Shown piece by piece: positions 55,785-64,000 of a stretch of 64,000 bases of DNA. The stretch comes from Halothermothrix orenii H 168. GTDB lineage: Bacteria; Bacillota; Halanaerobiia; Halanaerobiales; Halothermotrichaceae. Numbering within the stretch: the stretch's first letter is position 1; each line of letters opens with the position of its first letter. The stretch covers positions 1,210,501 through 1,274,500 of the forward strand of contig NC_011899.1 in assembly GCF_000020485.1 (NCBI RefSeq), in the 5' to 3' direction. Position numbers and translations under genes: made by a program. The notes below the pieces were generated by a model, which saw only the letters and a program-made list of their open reading frames with translations, searched no databases and was not told the DNA's origin.

Positions 55785-55858
55785 TTCTCTCCCACACTAC
55801 TTCTCTCCCACACTATGGTGTATTCTTAATGATGGTTCTCCGTCTACACTATGGTGTA
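55785..55858. promoter_or_regulatory. Repeats and palindromes upstream of ktrB copy 2
   Basis: TTCTCTCCCACACTA occurs at 55785-55799 and 55801-55815. ACACTATGGTGT occurs at 55810-55821 and, extended to the 14-base palindrome TACACTATGGTGTA, at 55845-55858. Such arms resemble a dimeric repressor operator (TACAC-N4-GTGTA). They lie 30 to 100 bases before the ktrB start on the minus strand, in its promoter zone. Confidence 0.5.
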
Positions 55859-55892
55859 AATTATACTATAATAACTTTTTAATGTAAAGTTA

Positions 55893-57178
55893 TCAGGATT
55901 TCACTTTATTTTGGTAGTTACTGATTTCACGGTAGAATAATTTTGGTGAATAAATTGATTCCGGGCAAATATGTTTACTAATATTACTGGCTAAAACAGC
56001 CCCCAGTAACAGTGGTAATATCAGTGAATAGTTTCCGGTTAACTCAAAGATTATTAAAACAGCAGTTAAAGGAGCCCTTATTATACCGCTTATAAAAGCA
56101 GCCATTCCTACAATACCATAAGATTCAGGTGAAGTTACAATACCGGGTAAATATGTATTTAAAAAACCCCCACAAAAAAGACCTGTTGAGGCCCCGACCA
56201 GTAAACCAGGAGCAAAAATACCCCCGGAACCTCCAGAGCCCAGAGTCAGGCAGGTTGCCACTATCTTTAAAATAGCTAATATTATCAAAGTATTAAATAG
56301 ATAACTTTTTGTAAAAGCTTTTGATATAACAGGAATACCTGTCCCCAGTACCCGGGGGATAAAAAAACCGGTTAAACCTACAAACAGACCTCCAATGATG
56401 GGTTTTAAATGGTAGTTAATTTTTAAATTGTTAAACAGGTTAGTAACCATGTAAAGCCCCTTTATAAAGAGGTTAGAGAATATCCCCAGCAGTATTCCCA
56501 GTATAATATAAAAAATATATTCCAGGGGATGGTTTAACTGAAATGGGGGCAAATCAAAGATAGGATTGTAGCCCGATATATTTCTTACAATAGCATCAGC
56601 ACTAATAGCACTTATAACAATCAAACTTAATCTTTTAATCTCCAGGTTAGTATATAGGACTTCTACAGCAAACATAATTCCCCCCAGCGGGGCATTAAAA
56701 ATTGCTGCAATTCCTGCAGCAGCCCCACAACCCAGTAGGGTCTGGTATGTACCGAGAGGCATATTTAATTTTCTCCCTGCAATATCCCCGAGCCCTGCCC
56801 CGATCTCTACCACCGGCCCTATTCTACCAGCAGAACCACCTGAGCCAATGGTGATAGCTGAAGCCAGCCCTTCAACCAGCAAATCTCTAGATGAAAGACC
56901 GTATTTATTAGATTCAATGGTTTCCAGAATAGCCGGTATTCCATGACCTTTGGCTGCCTTACTTCCAGTATATATTATAATTGAAGTAATAAATCCTCCA
57001 ATTGCCGGTAAGATCAATATAAGATAGCTTCTCCTGCGGTTATTTATAAAACTGTTTATAAAAATATCTAAAAAACTATCTACTATATGGGCATAAAACA
57101 ATGATATGATACCGGTTACAATACCTATGATTGCTGCTACGAAAATATAGAAATATTGTTTTTAAAAATTTCTTGCAT
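55893..57178 (-). pseudogene. ClC-family chloride channel/transporter, 5' end frameshifted
   Basis: The main frame begins at 57101 (TTG) and has 402 residues. The true start appears to be ATG 57178, seven bases after GGGGGG, giving MQEIFKNNISIF; with one more T in the run near 57143 it would continue VAAIIGIVTGIISLFYAHIVD, the missing first helix. The ClC motifs are GHGIPAI, SGGSAGRIGPVVEIG, GSGGSGGIFAPGLLVG and ELTGNYSL. The position of the gating glutamate (GREGP) is GRIGP, and the internal proton glutamate (EE) is EV. So it may be a passive channel rather than an H+/Cl- antiporter. A terminator lies between it and the small genes. Confidence 0.8.
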
Positions 57179-57195
57179 AAAACCACCCCCCTGCA

Positions 57196-57237
57196 ATAAA
57201 AAAGAAGCTACGGGTAAAAGAACCCGTAAACTTCTTA
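57196..57237 (-). terminator. Terminator of the two small genes upstream of clc
   Basis: On the minus strand AGAAG...ACGGGT (57235 to 57222) pairs with ACCCGT...CTTCT (57216 to 57203), then TTTTTATTG. Confidence 0.8.
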
Positions 57238-57244
57238 AAAGACA

Positions 57245-57382
57245 TTATTCTTTTTCAAAGGCTAATATAATAATATTATCTTCTTTCTCTCTATTTAGCT
57301 CCTCTTCAAGATGTTTTATCTTATCAATCTCTTTCTCCGATAGATTACTGAATTCATAACCATGGATACCCAGATTAATCAC
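57245..57382 (-). CDS. Small acidic protein of about 45 residues
   Basis: Minus strand. Reads NLGIHGYEFSNLSEKEIDK, then KHLEEELNREKEDNIIILAF and ends EKE. A ribosome site AGAAGGTGAT overlaps the GTG at 57382, so the start may be that GTG or the CTG at 57373; 42-45 residues result. No known domain; helical, cytosolic. It lies 20 bases after the stop of the next small gene, as a pair, before the terminator. Confidence 0.55.
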   Translation of the reverse strand: MINLGIHGYEFSNLSEKEIDKIKHLEEELNREKEDNIIILAFEKE

Positions 57383-57402
57383 CTTCTGTAAGATAAACTT
57401 TG

Positions 57403-57567
57403 TTAAGTGTTTTTGCCATTTTTCTTATCAAGTTTTTTGACAAAATCAACGATTTCCCTGGCATGCTCTTCCTGATCCTCAAAACTCATCCAGCCAAAAA
57501 TAGCCGGCATATAATCGGGAGGTGGGGCCCCTTTTTCACGTTCTGGCTTAATGTCTTTTTCAGTCAT
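57403..57567 (-). CDS. Small soluble protein of 54 residues
   Basis: MTEKDIKPEREKGAPPPDYM and PAIFGWMSFEDQEEHAREIV, then DFVKKLDKKNGKNT. AAGGGGG stands five bases before ATG 57567. Proline-rich start, helical end, no signal or cysteine. Unrecognised. Lies between the gyrase B gene and the 45-residue gene and is transcribed in the same direction. Confidence 0.65.
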   Translation of the reverse strand: MTEKDIKPEREKGAPPPDYMPAIFGWMSFEDQEEHAREIVDFVKKLDKKNGKNT

Positions 57568-57648
57568 GCAAGCCCCCTTTTCTTTTTAATCTTATTATCT
57601 CCTGCCCCGGTAATAATATTCAGTAATTTTATAGATATAAAAACTATC

Positions 57649-59696
<2,048 letters not shown>

Positions 59697-62087
59697 ATGG
59701 CTGAAAAAATCAGATCAATAGCAATTGAAGATAAAATGAAAGATTCATATTTAAGTTACTCCTTAAGTGTTATTGCCTCCCGGGCCCTTCCGGATGTCAG
59801 GGATGGTTTGAAACCTGTTCATCGCAGGATTCTTTATGCAGCCCGGGAATTAGGCTTAACCCATGATAAACCACATAAAAAGTCTGCCAGGATAGTCGGG
59901 GAAGTATTAGGTAAATACCATCCCCATGGTGATGCCTCAGTTTATGATGCTATGGTTCGTATGGCCCAGTATTTTAACCAGAGATATTGTCTTATTGATG
60001 GACATGGAAACTTTGGCTCAATTGATGGGGACAGCCCCGCTGCTATGAGGTATACCGAGGCCAGGTTAACCGAACTGGCTGAGGATATTATGGCAGATAT
60101 TACTCAGGATACAGTAGATTTTGTAGATAATTTTGATGGTTCTCTTCAAGAACCGGAGATACTTCCAACTAAAGTACCAAATTTACTCATTAATGGAGCC
60201 AGTGGTATTGCAGTCGGAATGAGTACCAGTATTCCGCCCCATAATCTTGGGGAAGTAGTTGATGCCATGGTTCACCTTTTGAAACACCCCAATGCTAAAC
60301 TTGAAACAATAATGAAATACATACCGGGGCCTGATTTTCCTACCGGAGCCAAAATAGTTGGACTTTCAGGTATTAAAAAAGCCTATAAAACGGGAAATGG
60401 AAAAATAACCTTAAGGGCCAGGACTCAAATTGAGAAAAAAGGCAGGAAAAAACAGATTATTATTAAAGAAATTCCTTATCATTTAAATAAAGTAAAGTTA
60501 CTGGAAGATATTGCAGAGCTAATTAATAAAGGAAAAATAGATAATGTATCCGATTTAAGGGATGAAAGTGACCAGGAGGGTTTAAGGATTGTCGTTGAGT
60601 TGAAATCAGGAGCTGATCCGGATATCATTCTCAATCAATTATATAAATTTACTTCACTGCAGACAAATTATCGTATTAATATGCTTGCCCTGGATGGAAA
60701 ACAACCCAGGGTTATGGATTTAATAACAATCTTAAAAAATTTTATTAATTTCAGGCGTCAGGTTATTACCAGAAGGACAAAATATAAACTCAATAAGGCG
60801 AAAGAAAGATTCCACCTTTTACAGGGCCTTATAACTGCAATTGATAAGCTTGACCTTGTTATTTCTATAATCAGACATTCCAAATCAACAAAAGAAGCCA
60901 GGCAAAAACTTCAGGAGAAACTTGTTATTACTGAAAAGCAGGCAGAAGCCATCCTGAGAATGAGATTGCAAAAACTTGTCGGTATGGAAGAGGAAAAGCT
61001 GCATCAGGAATCAGCAGGACTGGAAGAACAGATTAAGTATTATAAAAAAATCCTTAACAATAAAAATGAACTTGATAAAGTCTTGAAAAAAGAACTACTT
61101 GATATTAAAAATAAATATGCAGATAAACGTAAAACTGAAATTATCGAAGATGAAGAAAAAGCCATAATTGAAAAAACAGATTTAATCAAAAAAGAAAAAG
61201 TCTTTTTGACCTTTTCCTACCGCCAGAATATCAAACGCACCACTTCCTCAGAATATGCCCGGGCCGGCAAAAATGATTATATTATAGATACCATGACAGG
61301 GACAACCCTGGATACACTCCTTTTCTTTACCAATACCGGTGATGTTTATACATTACCAGTTCATAAAATACCAGAACATCATGGCTTATCAACAGGTGAT
61401 AATATTAAAGATTTCCTTAAAATACCTCTCTCTAAAAAAATAGTTAAAGTTATTTGCCTTAATGAAGAAACCAAAGAAAAATATATTACTATAGCTACCA
61501 AACAGGGTATGGTTAAGAAAACAATAGGTGGGGAATATCAAACCACCTATTCCAGAATTAAAGCAATTAAATTAAATAAAGGTGATGAAGTGGTTGGTGT
61601 GGAAATAACAGATGGAAACCAGGAAATACTACTGGGTACTAAAAAGGCAAAAACTATAAGGTTTGAAGAAGATTCAGTTAGTGATACCGGTCGGAACACC
61701 ATTGGAAGTATTGGAATAAAACTTGCTAAAGGTGATGAGGTAGTTTCCTTCAATCTTGTTAATAATAATACCAGTGTTGTCTCCATTTCAAAAACAGGCC
61801 GTGGTAAGAGAAGTCCTATCGAGGAATATAATCCCCAGAATAGAAATGGTAAGGGGTTAAAAACCTGTGGTTCAAGTATCTATAAAATGGCCGGGGTTAT
61901 TTGTGCTAACCCTGATGATTATATACTGATAACTACTGGTAATGAAAAACTTTATACAGTTAAGGTTAACGATTTAACCGAAACTTCCAGAACGGGTAAT
62001 ATGTATGAGGTGGTTTCTTTGAAAAATGATGATAAAATTACAGGGGTTGAAAAACTACCTTTTGCCCCTGAGGAAGATAATAATTAA
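59697..62087 (+). CDS. gyrA: DNA gyrase subunit A
   Basis: 796 residues. Breakage-reunion domain: [33 protein letters not shown], the catalytic tyrosine in [10 protein letters not shown] (near residue 123). C-terminal six-bladed DNA-wrapping domain with a gyrA box QNRNGKG (Bacillus: QSRGGKG), one residue off, and [12 protein letters not shown] before it. With GyrB makes the supercoiling enzyme. ParC is a less likely name because of the box. Ends before a terminator. Confidence 0.9.
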   Translation: MAEKIRSIAIEDKMKDSYLSYSLSVIASRALPDVRDGLKPVHRRILYAARELGLTHDKPHKKSARIVGEVLGKYHPHGDASVYDAMVRMAQYFNQRYCLIDGHGNFGSIDGDSPAAMRYTEARLTELAEDIMADITQDTVDFVDNFDGSLQEPEILPTKVPNLLINGASGIAVGMSTSIPPHNLGEVVDAMVHLLKHPNAKLETIMKYIPGPDFPTGAKIVGLSGIKKAYKTGNGKITLRARTQIEKKGRKKQIIIKEIPYHLNKVKLLEDIAELINKGKIDNVSDLRDESDQEGLRIVVELKSGADPDIILNQLYKFTSLQTNYRINMLALDGKQPRVMDLITILKNFINFRRQVITRRTKYKLNKAKERFHLLQGLITAIDKLDLVISIIRHSKSTKEARQKLQEKLVITEKQAEAILRMRLQKLVGMEEEKLHQESAGLEEQIKYYKKILNNKNELDKVLKKELLDIKNKYADKRKTEIIEDEEKAIIEKTDLIKKEKVFLTFSYRQNIKRTTSSEYARAGKNDYIIDTMTGTTLDTLLFFTNTGDVYTLPVHKIPEHHGLSTGDNIKDFLKIPLSKKIVKVICLNEETKEKYITIATKQGMVKKTIGGEYQTTYSRIKAIKLNKGDEVVGVEITDGNQEILLGTKKAKTIRFEEDSVSDTGRNTIGSIGIKLAKGDEVVSFNLVNNNTSVVSISKTGRGKRSPIEEYNPQNRNGKGLKTCGSSIYKMAGVICANPDDYILITTGNEKLYTVKVNDLTETSRTGNMYEVVSLKNDDKITGVEKLPFAPEEDNN

Positions 62088-62273
62088 AGATTAGGGATAA
62101 TAATATTCCGGGACTTTCTTTTATCTGGTCGCAAAACCAGGTGATGATAATATAAATTTAATTATTAAGTCTAAATTTAGTAAAAAAATGTGTTAATATA
62201 AAAAAGATAACTTAAACCAACAAAACTTACTTTTACAGTACAAAAAGTCTTAAAATAAAAAGGCTTAAAATAC

Positions 62274-62307
62274 AAAAAGAGGTAGGCCATCTGGTCTACC
62301 TCTTTTT
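62274..62307. terminator. Terminator between gyrA and the SleB-type gene
   Basis: AAAAAGAGGTAG (62274-62285) pairs with CTACCTCTTTTT (62296-62307), a symmetric hairpin that can serve both convergent genes. Confidence 0.88.
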
Positions 62308-62327
62308 GTAATTAATACTAACATAAC

Positions 62328-62921
62328 TTATTTTGCAAAGACATGGTTACCGATTTTAACGGTAACCTTTCTCTGGGAAAGCCACCAGAGGGTTTTAGCT
62401 GTTTTGGGATTATAAAAATATAAAGCACCCTGACTTGGATCCCTGCCATTTAATGCCTCCCTGGCAGCACGAAAGGCAATTTTATTTGGAATTAGATAAA
62501 TTTGACCATCATCGACAGAAGAAAACTGTCCATCCTGAAAAATTACTTCCTTAACAGTATCCGGAAAATCAGGGCTCTCAACCCTGTTTAAAACAACAGC
62601 TCCAACAGCTACCTGCCCTTCATATGGTTCTCCTCTGGCTTCAGCATATATAACCCTGGCCAGTAATTCTATGTCTTCTCCAGATAAATTTATGTCACTG
62701 GGGTTGTCCACCGGTTCCGTGTTAGATTCAGCTGCTTTTCCCAATTTAGCAATCAGTACTAAAAGTAGGGCTATGCCTACTCCACGATAGACATCTTTCC
62801 TGTCTATTGAACTAGCCCGGGCTTTATAGACAAATATAGAACTGAATAATGCAGGTGTTAAAATATAAATTGTCAGTATTATTATTAAGGATAGTGCTAT
62901 AGATTTACTATATTTTTTCAA
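62328..62921 (-). CDS. SleB/CwlJ-type cell wall hydrolase
   Basis: 197 residues from TTG 62921, nine bases after GGAGG; the first TTG (62930) is too close. N-terminal signal-anchor (residues about 8-35) then catalytic Hydrolase_2 domain: LARVIYAEARGEPYEGQVAV with the conserved Glu, GAVVLNRV, FQDGQFSSVDDG, ALYFYNP. It hydrolyses spore-cortex or vegetative peptidoglycan (muramic lactam-like specificity not visible). The peptidoglycan-binding domain of SleB is missing. Sixteen bases downstream of the SLH gene. Confidence 0.86.
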   Translation of the reverse strand: MKKYSKSIALSLIIILTIYILTPALFSSIFVYKARASSIDRKDVYRGVGIALLLVLIAKLGKAAESNTEPVDNPSDINLSGEDIELLARVIYAEARGEPYEGQVAVGAVVLNRVESPDFPDTVKEVIFQDGQFSSVDDGQIYLIPNKIAFRAAREALNGRDPSQGALYFYNPKTAKTLWWLSQRKVTVKIGNHVFAK

Positions 62922-62936
62922 GATGGTCAACCTCCA

Positions 62937-63704
62937 TTATCTGGCAAGTAAGGCTAACAAAGCAACTCCAATAAGATATAATCTGTAATTACTATTTTCA
63001 TTCCTAAGTTGTTTTATTTCAGCCTGGCTTTTGGCCAGTTCTTCTTTAAGGTTGTTTACCTCACCCTGTAAACTCTGGATTTTAGTCATATTGATAGACT
63101 GTTGGTCTTTTAAGTTCTGGTAGAGACTTTCTCCAAGATCCTTTTTGATCTGTAACATTTCCTGATCCTGATTATTTAATTCGACTTCAAGTTCTTCAAT
63201 CCTGCTGTTTATTTTTTCTACTTTTTTCTCAAGGGTTGCTATTTTGACTATACTATCAATTATCTGGGTAATATCATTCTGTAAATCACTAATTTTTTCA
63301 TTAACCTTACCGATATCCTCATTCTGAATGAGATCATCTTCTTTTAACCTTTCAATCTGATCAGAAAAGATTTCCTGTTTTTTGGCCAGTTCCACCAGGT
63401 CATCCCTGAATTCAAGGGATAAACGTTTTACCTGGTTAATATCCTCTTCTGACATAGATAATTTACCCTGTTGAATATCTTCAAGAAGTCGCCCGATAAG
63501 GGCTGCTATTTCATAACGGGTAACACTATCCTTACCCCGGAAAGTACCATCTTCGTAAAGGGATAAATACCCCTTATCGATTAACATTTTTATACTCTGA
63601 TATGCCCAGTGGTCTTCTGGAACATCTTTTAAATCTGCAGCAGAAACAGTTAATCCTGAAAATAACATTAAAACAATTAAACAGGGAACAATAATTTTTT
63701 TCAC
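62937..63704 (-). CDS. SLH-domain coiled-coil surface protein
   Basis: 255 residues from GTG 63704 (eight bases after AAGGGGG). Signal peptide to about residue 24 (LTVSAADL), one SLH domain (LKDVPEDHWAYQSIKMLIDKG, FRGKDSVTRYEIAALI), a long coiled coil (residues about 95-235), and a C-terminal membrane helix RLYLIGVALLALLAR. Single SLH domains bind pyruvylated or polyamine-modified cell wall; with a C-terminal membrane anchor this fits a periplasm-spanning tether like OmpM/Omp-alpha of diderm Firmicutes. The tether role is inference. Followed by the SleB-type gene. Confidence 0.85.
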   Translation of the reverse strand: MKKIIVPCLIVLMLFSGLTVSAADLKDVPEDHWAYQSIKMLIDKGYLSLYEDGTFRGKDSVTRYEIAALIGRLLEDIQQGKLSMSEEDINQVKRLSLEFRDDLVELAKKQEIFSDQIERLKEDDLIQNEDIGKVNEKISDLQNDITQIIDSIVKIATLEKKVEKINSRIEELEVELNNQDQEMLQIKKDLGESLYQNLKDQQSINMTKIQSLQGEVNNLKEELAKSQAEIKQLRNENSNYRLYLIGVALLALLAR

Positions 63705-63723
63705 ACAAAATACCCCCTTAATA

Positions 63724-64000
63724 TTATTCAATCCCACGTAGTTCTACTTTTATCGGGTTATTATTATTTCCATAAAATCTGGATTCACCCCAGGTGAGGT
63801 CAATTTGTTGTAATGATATTACTTTAAAATGGATGCTGGTTATTTTACCCCTGTTTACCTTCCGGGGCAATTCTTCTTTTACTATAATGACCCCTTCTTT
63901 ATTTATATTTGGTTCTTCCCATGGCAATAATTTTCCATCTTTTAAGAAAATGTTTCCACGTGAAACATATATTGGTTTCAGGTGATATGGGTTATACTTT
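63724..64000 (-). CDS. Partial gene, unknown, 5' end beyond the window
   Basis: The minus-strand frame is open to the window edge (codons KYNPYHLKPIYVSRGNIF at the visible start) and ends GNNNNPIKVELRGIE at 63724. At least 91 residues, polar, with beta-strand alternation (VIIVKEELPRKVNRGKITSI). No family recognised. Nineteen bases before the SLH gene, so probably in the same operon; a surface role is possible. The TTG at 63927 is internal. Confidence 0.6.
   Translation of the reverse strand, partial: KYNPYHLKPIYVSRGNIFLKDGKLLPWEEPNINKEGVIIVKEELPRKVNRGKITSIHFKVISLQQIDLTWGESRFYGNNNNPIKVELRGIE

Overview
The window is AT-rich, densely coded bacterial DNA with strong AGGAGG-type ribosome sites, frequent TTG/GTG starts and many intrinsic terminators. 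The gene content points to a spore-lineage Firmicute with an outer membrane, most likely a member of the Halanaerobiales (a Halothermothrix-like organism). Supporting genes are a SpoVK-type AAA ATPase, a SleB-type cortex hydrolase, the lexA/yneA/yneB SOS module, the mutS-mutL-miaA...hfq block, four potassium/chloride transport genes, an SLH-domain coiled-coil protein, and a fragment ending like an outer-membrane beta-barrel. The species assignment is inference; no rRNA or tRNA gene was recognised.

Layout. 0-13 kb: partial glycosyltransferase, small redox and cupin proteins, a broken corA, an MFS/ArsR pair, decayed fragments (TolB-like propeller, beta-barrel), membrane and TPR proteins, a lipoprotein and mixed metabolic genes. 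14-15.5 kb: an orphan trpB behind a leader with a strong promoter, about eighteen (G/U)AG triplets, an antiterminator and a terminator, as expected for TRAP attenuation. 15.6-22.4 kb: LysM protein, DUF255 protein, DegV, secreted lipase and an ABC-class ATPase. 22.5-26.8 kb: an unrecognised accessory cluster of eleven small or unusual genes in four transcription units. It contains two alternating paralogous families, and each unit has the same AC-N16/17-CATA promoter, which resembles sporulation sigma-K promoters. 26.9-29.3 kb: DnaA-box cluster and SOS module. 29.3-37.5 kb: type-4 uracil-DNA glycosylase, an NMT1-type ABC importer, PHP phosphatase, a serine biosynthesis pair and a TPR protein. 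37.8-52 kb, almost all minus strand: dapL-dapF-hfq, spoVK group, a decayed trkA-trkH unit behind a c-di-AMP riboswitch, miaA, mutL, mutS, miaB. 52.3-57.2 kb: one KtrA, two KtrB and a ClC protein. 57.2-64 kb: small genes, divergent gyrase B and A genes, SleB-type hydrolase, SLH protein and a partial gene.

How the genes work together. Osmotic and ion homeostasis is prominent: a working-looking KtrA/KtrB/KtrB set and ClC lie next to a c-di-AMP-controlled Trk unit that has lost its Rossmann N-terminus and carries a frameshift in trkH. DNA maintenance is the second theme (MutS, MutL, LexA regulon, UDG, gyrase), followed by meso-diaminopimelate synthesis (DapL, DapF) and sporulation (SpoVK, SleB-like, probably the 22.5-26.8 kb cluster).

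Quality caution. Four genes (TolB-like, the 25.1 kb gene, trkH, clc) are interrupted by what looks like loss of one base in an A or T run. These could be genuine decay, recoding or sequencing error, and raw-read checking is needed before they are called pseudogenes. corA (internal deletion), trkA (5' deletion) and the lipoprotein (in-frame stop) are broken in other ways.
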